Below are positions 1 through 6,448 of a DNA stretch of 10,459 nucleotides, piece by piece; position 1 is the stretch's first letter, and every line of letters begins with the position of its first letter. The notes under the pieces were generated by a model. It saw only the letters and a program-made list of their open reading frames with translations, ran no database searches and was not told the origin of the DNA. The DNA is taken from the NCBI GenBank assembly GCA_021790555.1, contig JAJYGY010000357.1, positions 1-10,459 of the forward strand. Reading direction: 5' to 3'. The translations under genes and the position numbers were made by a program. Source of the stretch: a bacterium (GTDB lineage Bacteria > Oederibacteriota > JAJYGY01).

Positions 1-308
1 TTGTGCTTCTTGCGGTAGATCCTCTTCGACTCCTTGTTCATCTCCTTGTTGATCCGCTTCTTCTGCTTGTTGGTCAGGTTTCCGCCGTTTTTCCTGCGGT
101 CGCGCCGGACCTGGCGATGGATGCGCTTTTCCTGCCGCCGCAGCTTCCGGGTCTCCTTTTTGGTGAGCTTGCCGGACTTCACGCCCTGCTCGATGCGGCC
201 GTTCTGGTTTTCCATGCGCTGGTTGACCTTGTTTTCCGCCAAGGCCAGGGTGCTGGCGCCGGCGAAGGCCAGCGCGAGGGCCAGGGACAGAATGCGGTTC
301 TTCTTCAT
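1..308 (-). CDS. Small basic secreted protein of unknown function (3' end outside window)
   Basis: The ATG at 306-308 follows a strong ribosome site (GGGAGG, 5-bp gap). 102 residues are visible before the window edge. Residues 1-24 form a clear Sec signal peptide: MKKNR, then a hydrophobic Leu/Ala core ending in ALA before ENK. The mature part is very rich in Lys, Arg, Asn and Gln, and contains two related blocks: GVKSGKLTKKE (about 42-52) and NGGNLTNKQ (about 74-82), each followed by helical, charged sequence with an RI pair. This G-x-L-T-x-x-[EQ] duplication and the ending IYRKKH match a family of uncharacterised small secreted proteins I recall from Acidobacteriota and some Proteobacteria. 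By that family's length only a few residues should be missing. It is probably periplasmic; the role is unknown. The strong positive charge could suit binding to nucleic acid or anionic polymer, but that is speculation. A sigma-54 promoter lies upstream. Confidence 0.85.
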   Translation of the reverse strand, partial: MKKNRILSLALALAFAGASTLALAENKVNQRMENQNGRIEQGVKSGKLTKKETRKLRRQEKRIHRQVRRDRRKNGGNLTNKQKKRINKEMNKESKRIYRKKH

Positions 309-335
309 GGTTTCCTCCCCATAGAGTGTTTTGCC

Positions 336-351
336 AAGGCCGCCCGGCCTT
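336..351 (-). other. Short perfect hairpin in the 5' leader of the small secreted protein gene
   Basis: AAGGCC and GGCCTT flank a 4-base GCCC loop, so the leader RNA between the predicted sigma-54 start (about 360) and the ribosome site (about 314-320) can form a compact GC-rich stem. It could stabilise the leader. No U-tract follows, so it is not an intrinsic terminator. Functional importance is unproven. Confidence 0.35.
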
Positions 352-370
352 CAGGCTCGCCCCCTTGAAA

Positions 371-387
371 TGCAAGCCCGGTGCCAA
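371..387 (-). promoter_or_regulatory. Sigma-54 (RpoN) -24/-12 promoter for the small secreted protein
   Basis: Read on the minus strand the site is TTGGCAC-N5-TTGCA. GG of the -24 element and GC of the -12 element are separated by exactly 10 bases, as in the sigma-54 consensus TGGCAC-N5-TTGCW. The predicted start near 360 leaves a leader of about 50 nt before the ATG at 308. Sigma-54 promoters need an enhancer-binding activator. Its binding site would be expected further upstream, at about 450-550, which is the region of the divergent MerR-type promoter. I see no convincing activator repeats there. Confidence 0.75.
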
Positions 388-476
388 CCAAAACCCCAGG
401 AATGGAAGGGCGGTTGCGGCCCCAAACCGCGGTAATTTTGCCTCACTGCGGCGCGCGGTCCGGGCGCAAGTTCCTC

Positions 477-508
477 TTGACCTTGAAGCATACTTCAAGG
501 TTTAAGAT
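477..508 (+). promoter_or_regulatory. MerR-family-type promoter/operator of the metallochaperone gene
   Basis: A -35 element TTGACC (477-482) and a -10-like TAAGAT (503-508) are separated by 20 bp instead of 17. Centred in this long spacer and overlapping the -35 is a perfect dyad, ACCTTGAAG-N4-CTTCAAGGT (480-501). A dyad inside a 19-20 bp spacer is the diagnostic architecture of MerR-family targets (MerR, CueR, ZntR, SoxR), where the activator twists DNA to realign the two elements. Transcription would start near 515, which places the metallochaperone ATG at 552 about 37 nt downstream. No MerR-type regulator gene is in this window, so the regulator must act from elsewhere. Which inducer it senses cannot be read from the site. 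Confidence 0.8.
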
Positions 509-551
509 GGCGGCCTTTTCCGGGCGCGCCCGGTTTCTGAAAGGGCCAGGT

Positions 552-1055
552 ATGGAAGCCAGCACCACGCCGGGCGGGTCCATCGAGACCAGCCCTTGTC
601 CCCGCTGCCGGGGCCTCTGCAAGGCCGTCCCGGCCCGCACCCTGCGCTGCCTGCTGCGGTCCCGGCCGGCCCGCGAGGTCAGGGAGTCGGAAGCCTACTT
701 CTTCTGCGACGCCGTGGAATGCCCGGCCGTGTACCACGGGGGAGGGGCCACCTTCTTCCGCCAGGACCTGCGCGTGGCCGTGTTCCAGAAGGACCCGGAC
801 GGCGGGGTGCCGGCCTGCTACTGCCTGGGCTTCACGCGCCGCCAGGTCCTGGAGGAGGCGGCCGGCGCCCTGAGGGGACAGATCTACCACGCCATCTCCG
901 GCCGGATCCGCGCGGGCGGGTGCGACTGCGAGGCCCACAACCCGCAGGGCCACCACTGCCTGGCCGCCGTGATGGAGCTGATGCACCGCCACGACCCGGA
1001 CCCCCGGAAGGCCGGCCGGGTCCCGGAGGGCAAGGGGAGGGGGGGCGCGGCCTGA
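552..1055 (+). CDS. CopZ-type iron-sulfur/zinc-binding putative metallochaperone (no HMA domain)
   Basis: 167 residues with 11 cysteines. An N-terminal CPRC (C16, C19) and nearby C23 and C33 are followed by FFCDAVEC (C52, C57), CYC (C89, C91), CDC (C124, C126) and C136. This order, including the late C-x9-C pair, resembles the N-terminal domain of Archaeoglobus CopZ, which holds a zinc ion and a [2Fe-2S] cluster and can reduce Cu(II). The usual C-terminal heavy-metal-associated CxxC domain is absent; the tail after residue 145 is Arg/Gly-rich and probably disordered. The start at 552 is chosen because the MerR-type promoter would begin transcription near 515, which rules out the in-frame ATG at 507; AAAGGG lies just upstream of 552. 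The gene is alone, with no transporter or P-type ATPase beside it, and converges on dnaE with 8 bp between stops. Likely cytoplasmic metal handling; the metal is unknown. Confidence 0.8.
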   Translation: MEASTTPGGSIETSPCPRCRGLCKAVPARTLRCLLRSRPAREVRESEAYFFCDAVECPAVYHGGGATFFRQDLRVAVFQKDPDGGVPACYCLGFTRRQVLEEAAGALRGQIYHAISGRIRAGGCDCEAHNPQGHHCLAAVMELMHRHDPDPRKAGRVPEGKGRGGAA

Positions 1056-1063
1056 CCCGGGAT

Positions 1064-4000
1064 TCAGGCAAGGTCCAGGCGCCACCCGTCCAAACCGGCC
1101 GCCCGCAGGGAGGCGAGAAGCTCGCGCGACACCCGCACGCGGAAGCCGGATCCCAGGCGCTGAACCAGCTCGCGCTGGCCCTGCTGCAGGTTCAGGTAGA
1201 CCTCGGTGGGCCCGGGATGCTTCAGCAGAAGGTCCCTCAGCTCCTTCAGCGGCTCCGGGTCAAAATGGCGGGGGCGCAGGCGCAGGGCCTTGGGCAGCGC
1301 CGCCAGGGCCTCTTCCAGGGTGAGGAGCTCCTCGGCCGAGACCTTGGGGGATTCGCCCGAAAGGTCCACCCTGCCCTTGACCACCAGCAGGGCGTCCTTG
1401 ACGGCCTTGGCCCCCTGGCGGGCCAGCACGCGCGGCCACACCAGCACCTCGCAGAACCCTTCCAGGTCCTCCAGGGTGAGGCGGGCCATGCCCTCCTTGC
1501 GCTTGGTCAGCTGGTGCTTGACCCCCAGCACCAGGCCCCCCACCACGCAGGCCTGGCCCTCCTTCATGTCCTTCAACCCCCCCAGCCCCCGGCCGCACAG
1601 GGCGCGCAGCTCGGACTCGAAGCGCGCCAGGGGGTGCCCGCTGACGTAGAAGCCCAGCATCTCCTTTTCGAAGCCCAGCTTGACGTTCTCGGGCCAGTCC
1701 GGGACCTTCTCCAGGGACCCGTCCTGGGAGGCGGCCGCGTCGCGCATGGAATCGAACAGCGAAAACTGGCCGCTGAGGCGGTCCTGGGCCGAGGACTGGG
1801 CGCGCTGGGCCAGGGTCGGCAGCCAGCCCACCATCTGGGCGCGGGGCCCTTCGGCCTCGGGAAGGCGGTCCATGGCCCCGGCCTTGATGAGGCTTTCCAC
1901 GGCGTTGCGGGGGACCTGGCCGGCGCGCTGCAGGAAGTCCGACAGAGAGCGGAAGGGCCCCTCCTGGCGGGAGCGCAGGATGGACTGGACATGCAGGTCC
2001 CCCACGTTCTTCACGGCGGAAAGCCCGAAGCGGATGCCCTGGGGCGAAAGCAGGAAGCGCGAGCCGCTTTCGTTGACGTCGGGGGGGAGCACGGCCAGGC
2101 GCAGGCGCCGGCACTCGGCCATGGTGGCCACCACCTTGTCGGCGTTGCCGGATTCCGAGGAAAGCAGGGCGCACAGGAATTCCGCCGGGTGGTGGGCCTT
2201 GAGGTAGGCGGTCTGGAAGGCCACCAGGGCGTAGGCGGCGCTGTGCGACTTGTTGAAGCCGTAGCCGCCGAACTTGACCAGCTGCTCGAAGAGGTTTTCG
2301 GCCGCCTCGCGCCCGACCTTGTTGGCGGCGGCGCCCTGGAGGAAGGCCTCGCGCTGCGCCTCGATGGCCTCGGGGTCCTTCTTGCTCATGGCCCGGCGCA
2401 GCCCGTCGGCCTTGCCCGGCGAAAAGCCCCCCACCCGCTGGGCGATCTGCATCACCTGTTCCTGGTAGACGATGAAGCCGTGGGTCTCGGCCAGCAGGCC
2501 GCGCAGCTGGGGGAGGACGGGTTCCTCCGCGCCCAGGCCCCGGCGCCGGCGCAGGTACTCGTCGATGTTGCCCATGGCCCCCGGCCGGTAGAGGGCGTTG
2601 AGCGCGGCCAGGTCCTCCAGGCGGGCCGGCTGGAAGCGCTTCAGCAGGTCGCGCATGCCCGCCGATTCGAACTGGAAGACCCCGTGGGATTCGCCCCGCG
2701 AGAGCATGGCGTAGGTCTCGGGGTCGTCCAGGGGCAGGGAGTCCAGGTCGAGGTCGATGCCCCGCGATTCGGACAGCAGGCGCAGGGTGGCGTCGATGAC
2801 CGTGAGGGTGCGCAGCCCCAGGAAGTCCATCTTCACCAGGCCGATCTTCTCCAGCGATTCCATGTCGTACTGCGTGACCACCGAGCGGGCCGGGGCCGCC
2901 GCGCCCGGATCGGAGCCGGGCGGGGGGGCGAAGTCGGGCCGGGCCGTGCACAGGGGCACGTGCAGGATGAGCGGGTCGGGCGAGATCACCACGCCCGCGG
3001 CGTGGGTGGAGGCGTGGCGGGCCAGGCCCTCCAGGCCCCGGGCCAGGCGCACCAGGCGGTGCAGCCGGGGATTCTCCGGTTCGGAGGCGGCCCGGGCCAG
3101 CTCCGGGGATTCCCTCAGGGCGCGCTGGAGCGTCATGTCCGGCTCCTGCGGCACCAGCCGGGCCACGGCGTCCACCTCGCCGAAGGAGTAGTCCAGGGCG
3201 CGGCCCACGTCGCGGATGGCCTGCTTGGCCCCCAGGGTGCCGAAGGTGATGATCTGGGCCACCTGTTCCTGGCCGTACTTTTCGACGACGTAGGCGATGA
3301 CCTCGTCGCGGCGGTCGTCGGCGAAGTCCACGTCGATGTCCGGGGGCGTCAGGCGCTCGGGGTTGAGGAAGCGCTCGAAGAGCAGGCCGTACTTCAGGGG
3401 GTCCAGCCCGGTGATGCCCAGCAGGTAGGCCACCAGGCTGCCGGCGGCCGAGCCGCGGCCCGGGCCGACCCGGATCCCCCGGGACCGGGCGAAGCGGATG
3501 AAATCCCACACGATCAGGAAGTAGCCCGAAAAGCCGGCCTTGCGGATGACCTCCAGCTCGCCTTCCAGGCGGGCCCGGGCCGCCTCCGCCTCGCCGGGAT
3601 AGCGCCGGGAAAGGGCCTCCCGGCAGAGCTTCTCCAGGTAGGCGTCCATGGCGGCGGGGGAACTCGCCGCCGGCGTATCCGGCGCCGGCCCCGGGTCGCC
3701 GGGGACCCGGTAGCCGGGCATCAGCAGGCGCCCCCCGGGGAGCTCCACCTTGCAGCGCGCCGCCACCCGCACGGTGTTGTCCACGGCCTCGGGCCGTGCG
3801 GCGAAGAGCCGCCGCATCTCCTCCTCGCCCTTCAGGTAGAATTCGCGGCCCTCGAAGCGCATCCTCCGGGGGTCGTCCACGCTGCTGTTGGTCTGGATGC
3901 ACAGCAGCACGTCGTGGGCCTCGGCCTCCTCGGGCGTCAGGTAATGGCTGTCGTTGGTGGCCACCAGGGGCGCCCCGCTCTCCTCCGAAAGGCGCTCCAG

Positions 4001-4570
4001 GTCGCGGTTGACCTCGCCCTGGGCCGGGATGCCGTGGTCCTGCATCTCCAGGAAGAAATGATCGCCTCCCAGGATCTGCTGGAATTCGCGCACGGCCTGA
4101 AGGGCCGGCTCCCATTCCTTCTTCTGCAGCAGCATGGGGACCTCGCCCTTGAGGCAGCCCGAAAGGCCGATCAGGCCGCGGGAGTGCCTCCGCAGCACCT
4201 CCTTGTCGATGCGGGGCCGGTAGTAGAAGCCCTGCAGGTAGCCGATGGAGGACAGCTGCACCAGGTTGCGGTAGCCCTCCAGGTTCTCGGCCAGCAGCAC
4301 CAGGTGGTAGGCCGCGTCGGCCAGGCCGTGGGTGGAGCGGCGTTCGGAGCGGCCGCCCGGGGCCACGTACATCTCGCAGCCCAGGATGGGCTGGATGCCG
4401 GCCTTGCGGCAGGCGTTGTGGAATTCCACGGCGCCAGATAGGTTCCCGTGGTCGGTGAGGGCCAGGGCCGGCAGGTCCAGCTCGCGGGCGCGCGCCATCA
4501 GGGACGGGAAGCGGATCGCGCCGTCCAGCAGGGAATATTCGCTGTGCAGGTGCAGGGGAACGTAGGCCAT
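1064..4570 (-). CDS. dnaE: DNA polymerase III subunit alpha
   Basis: Replicative polymerase, 1168 residues, close to the E. coli length (1160). Domain order: PHP (1-280), palm with PDIDVDF (D411, D413) and the third catalytic aspartate in VKMDFLGL (D582), thumb/fingers with the FNKSHSAAYA block near 772-781, helix-hairpin-helix region (about 820-905), the beta-clamp motif QFSLF (935-939), OB fold (about 1000-1085) and a C-terminal tau-binding-type tail. The PHP ligands look complete: H7, H9, D16, H41, E66, H89, C139, D207 and H209, unlike the decayed site of E. coli, so intrinsic 3'-5' proofreading is plausible. Two Pro/Ala/Gly-rich insertions sit at 288-308 and 545-563. The start MAYVPLHLHSEYS is the standard DnaE N-terminus, although its ribosome site is weak. 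The gene is monocistronic here, divergent from the M67 gene. Confidence 0.97.
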   Translation of the reverse strand: MAYVPLHLHSEYSLLDGAIRFPSLMARARELDLPALALTDHGNLSGAVEFHNACRKAGIQPILGCEMYVAPGGRSERRSTHGLADAAYHLVLLAENLEGYRNLVQLSSIGYLQGFYYRPRIDKEVLRRHSRGLIGLSGCLKGEVPMLLQKKEWEPALQAVREFQQILGGDHFFLEMQDHGIPAQGEVNRDLERLSEESGAPLVATNDSHYLTPEEAEAHDVLLCIQTNSSVDDPRRMRFEGREFYLKGEEEMRRLFAARPEAVDNTVRVAARCKVELPGGRLLMPGYRVPGDPGPAPDTPAASSPAAMDAYLEKLCREALSRRYPGEAEAARARLEGELEVIRKAGFSGYFLIVWDFIRFARSRGIRVGPGRGSAAGSLVAYLLGITGLDPLKYGLLFERFLNPERLTPPDIDVDFADDRRDEVIAYVVEKYGQEQVAQIITFGTLGAKQAIRDVGRALDYSFGEVDAVARLVPQEPDMTLQRALRESPELARAASEPENPRLHRLVRLARGLEGLARHASTHAAGVVISPDPLILHVPLCTARPDFAPPPGSDPGAAAPARSVVTQYDMESLEKIGLVKMDFLGLRTLTVIDATLRLLSESRGIDLDLDSLPLDDPETYAMLSRGESHGVFQFESAGMRDLLKRFQPARLEDLAALNALYRPGAMGNIDEYLRRRRGLGAEEPVLPQLRGLLAETHGFIVYQEQVMQIAQRVGGFSPGKADGLRRAMSKKDPEAIEAQREAFLQGAAANKVGREAAENLFEQLVKFGGYGFNKSHSAAYALVAFQTAYLKAHHPAEFLCALLSSESGNADKVVATMAECRRLRLAVLPPDVNESGSRFLLSPQGIRFGLSAVKNVGDLHVQSILRSRQEGPFRSLSDFLQRAGQVPRNAVESLIKAGAMDRLPEAEGPRAQMVGWLPTLAQRAQSSAQDRLSGQFSLFDSMRDAAASQDGSLEKVPDWPENVKLGFEKEMLGFYVSGHPLARFESELRALCGRGLGGLKDMKEGQACVVGGLVLGVKHQLTKRKEGMARLTLEDLEGFCEVLVWPRVLARQGAKAVKDALLVVKGRVDLSGESPKVSAEELLTLEEALAALPKALRLRPRHFDPEPLKELRDLLLKHPGPTEVYLNLQQGQRELVQRLGSGFRVRVSRELLASLRAAGLDGWRLDLA

Positions 4571-4647
4571 TCAAAAATCCCGCGAAAAATGTCGGATTCC
4601 GGATTCCGGCCACGCCAGGGCGCCCTTCCGGGTTTCGGGCCGCGTCC

Positions 4648-4653
4648 AGTATA
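4648..4653 (-). promoter_or_regulatory. Probable -10 element of the dnaE promoter
   Basis: On the minus strand TATACT is a 5/6 match to TATAAT and sits in a GC-rich gap where such a hexamer is unlikely by chance. No good -35 hexamer occurs 16-18 bp upstream, so an activator or alternative sigma contact may be needed. The leader would be about 70 nt and contains a perfect 7-bp tandem repeat (GGATTCC on the plus strand, 4594-4607). Confidence 0.45.
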
Positions 4654-4680
4654 GCAAAAAGGGGCCCGCCCTGCTTGGCA

Positions 4681-4709
4681 TTGGCAGGCCGGGCCGGGCG
4701 TGGTATCCT
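4681..4709 (+). promoter_or_regulatory. Sigma-70-type promoter for the M67/rlmI gene group
   Basis: TTGGCA (4681-4686, 5/6 to TTGACA), a 17-bp spacer and TATCCT (4704-4709) preceded by TGG, which gives an extended -10. Transcription would start near 4716, leaving a leader of about 33 nt. It is back-to-back with the dnaE promoter. Confidence 0.6.
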
Positions 4710-4748
4710 TCCGGCGGATTTCCGGCCATTCCACGCGAAAGGACCCCC

Positions 4749-5192
4749 ATGCTCATCCTGCCCCAGGAGGCGCTGCTTTCCATGCGCCGGCACGCCCTGG
4801 ACACCTACCCCGAGGAATGCTGCGGCATCCTGCTGGGCCGGGCCGGGGAACCCGGCGCCGGGGACCTGGAGCGCGAACGCCGGGTGGCGCGGGCCCTGCC
4901 GGCGCGCAACCTGAACCGGGAGAGGGCCGCGGACCGCTACCTGCTGGACCCGGCCGACCAGTTCCGCGCCGAGAGGCAGGCCCGCATTGAGGGCCTGGAG
5001 GTGCTGGGCTTCTACCACAGCCATCCCGACCATCCCTGCCTACCCAGCGCCACCGACCTTCAGCTTTCCTGGGAAGGCTATTCCTATCTCATCCTGGCCG
5101 TGCGGGAGGGCTCGGGAGTGGAGGAACGCTGCTGGCGCCGCGCGCCGGGCAACCCGGCGCGTTTCTCAGAGGAGGCCTTGCGCACCCCATGA
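4749..5192 (+). CDS. M67-family (JAMM/Mov34-MPN) metallopeptidase
   Basis: 147 residues with a complete JAMM zinc-protease signature: glutamate E23 in YPEECCG, then HxH-x7-S-x2-D as H90, H92, S100 and D103 (GFYHSHPDHPCLPSATD). Zinc is bound by the two histidines and the aspartate, and E23 is the catalytic base. Bacterial single-domain members (for example mycobacterial Mec) cut a product from the C-terminus of a ubiquitin-like sulfur carrier such as CysO; others have unknown substrates. No ThiS/MoaD-like carrier, cysteine synthase or E1-like gene is in this window, so the substrate is open. The ribosome site AAAGGA sits 5 bp before the ATG. The stop overlaps the next gene's start as ATGA (5189-5192), so translation is probably coupled to the methyltransferase. 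Confidence 0.88.
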   Translation: MLILPQEALLSMRRHALDTYPEECCGILLGRAGEPGAGDLERERRVARALPARNLNRERAADRYLLDPADQFRAERQARIEGLEVLGFYHSHPDHPCLPSATDLQLSWEGYSYLILAVREGSGVEERCWRRAPGNPARFSEEALRTP

Positions 5193-6391
5193 TCCCCACC
5201 CTCTCCTTCAAACCCGGCCGTGAACAGCGGCTGCTTTCGGGCAGCCTGTGGGCCTTCCGCAACGAGCTGGACTTCAAGGAAAAGGACCACACCCCGGGAA
5301 GCCTGGTCCGGCTGGTGAGCGCCAAGGGCCGGCCGCTGGCCCTCGGCTTCCTCAATTCGCGCTCGCTCATCGCCGTGAGGGTGCTGGCCCGCGAGGGCGA
5401 GTTCGCGGACCCGGAGGACGTGCCGGCCCTGCTGCGCTCCAGGCTGGAGGCGGCGCTGGCCTGGCGGGCGGACCGCCTGGAAGGCGCCGAGGCCCTGCGG
5501 CTGGTCTTCTCCGAAGGCGACCTGCTTTCCGGGCTGGTGGTGGACCGCTTCGGCCCGGTGCTGGTGGCCCAGATCACCAGCCTGGGCCTGGAGCGCCACC
5601 GCGACTTCCTGTTCTCCGAGCTGAAGCGCCTCACCGGCTGCCGCGCCCTGGTGGAGCGCAGCGAGGGTTTCGGCCGCGAGAAGGAGGGGCTTGAGCCCCG
5701 CTCCGGCCTGGTGTGGAGCGAGCCCGGCTTCGAGGAGGCCTCGCTTCCGGCCCTGCGCTTCCGCGAGGGGGAGTTCACCTTCCAGGCCGACCTGCTGAAG
5801 GGCCAGAAGACGGGGTTCTTCCTCGACCAGCGCGACACCCGCCTGGCCCTGGCGGGCATGGCCCGGGGCCGGCGCTGCCTCAACGCCTTCTGCTACAGCG
5901 GGGGATTTTCCGTGGCCCTGGCCCGGGGCGGCGCCAGCTCCGTCCTGGGCGTGGATTCCTCGCCCGAAGCCCTGGAGCTGGCCGGGATCAACGCCGGGCT
6001 CAACCAGGCGCCGGCCTGCGAGTTCCGGCAGGCCGACGTTTTCGCCCTGCTGCGTGAAATGGAAAAGAACCGCGAGCGCTTCGACCTGGTGGTGCTGGAC
6101 CCGCCCGCCATGACCAAGGGACGGGGAAGCCTGGAGGACGCGCTGCGCGGATACAAGGAGATCAACTACCGCGCCCTGAAGCTGCTGCCCACGGGGGGCC
6201 TGCTGGTGACCTGTTCCTGCAGCCAGGCGGTGGACGAGGAGCGTTTTGTGTCCGTGCTCAACGCGGCGGCCAAGGACGCCGGATGCCTGCTGCAGCAGGT
6301 CCATCGGGGAGGGCAGGGGGCCGACCACCCCGTGCTGGCGGGCATGCCCGAGACCCGCTACCTGAAGGTGCTGGGGCTGGTCAAGCGCTAG
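5189..6391 (+). CDS. rlmI: RlmI-type 23S rRNA (cytosine-C5) methyltransferase
   Basis: 400 residues, the usual size for RlmI/YccW. An N-terminal PUA-like RNA-binding domain (about 1-75) is followed by the EEHEE region and a class I SAM-dependent methyltransferase. Visible landmarks are GQKTGFFLDQR (205-215), motif I LNAFCYSGGFSV (231-242), the acidic SAM ribose contact VDSS (255-258), motif IV DPPAMTKG (304-311) and the TCSCS motif (341-345) holding the nucleophilic cysteine. It ends with HPV..TRYLK, also typical. E. coli RlmI makes m5C1962 in 23S rRNA. The fold and subfamily are clear; the exact target base is inferred. The start overlaps the M67 gene by 4 bp, so it relies on the upstream promoter and coupled translation. 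Confidence 0.9.
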   Translation: MIPTLSFKPGREQRLLSGSLWAFRNELDFKEKDHTPGSLVRLVSAKGRPLALGFLNSRSLIAVRVLAREGEFADPEDVPALLRSRLEAALAWRADRLEGAEALRLVFSEGDLLSGLVVDRFGPVLVAQITSLGLERHRDFLFSELKRLTGCRALVERSEGFGREKEGLEPRSGLVWSEPGFEEASLPALRFREGEFTFQADLLKGQKTGFFLDQRDTRLALAGMARGRRCLNAFCYSGGFSVALARGGASSVLGVDSSPEALELAGINAGLNQAPACEFRQADVFALLREMEKNRERFDLVVLDPPAMTKGRGSLEDALRGYKEINYRALKLLPTGGLLVTCSCSQAVDEERFVSVLNAAAKDAGCLLQQVHRGGQGADHPVLAGMPETRYLKVLGLVKR

Positions 6392-6448
6392 CGGGCCGGC
6401 CGCCACGAAGGCGGGAAACCTCACAACGCGTTTTCAAGGGGGCAAGGC

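Noticed and set aside
381..551. Longer N-terminus for the metallochaperone starting at GTG 381 or ATG 507
   Set aside because: The GTG overlaps the sigma-54 site and the ATG at 507 lies inside the -10 of the MerR-type promoter, so neither would be on the transcript. The extra residues do not resemble the family.
1056..1063. Terminator between the convergent metallochaperone and dnaE genes
   Set aside because: Only 8 bp separate the stops and I see no stem with a U-tract on either strand nearby, so the transcripts probably overlap at their 3' ends.
596..4441. Very long open frame (over 1200 codons) on the plus strand across dnaE
   Set aside because: It is antisense to dnaE, has a Gly/Gln/His-rich composition with no domains, and arises because GC-rich coding DNA has few stops in this opposing frame. 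The DnaE frame carries all conserved motifs.
4675..4696. TTGGCATTGGCAGG as a second sigma-54 promoter ahead of the M67 gene
   Set aside because: Neither possible GG is followed by GC at the required 10-base spacing (CC and CG are found). A sigma-70 extended -10 promoter explains the site better.
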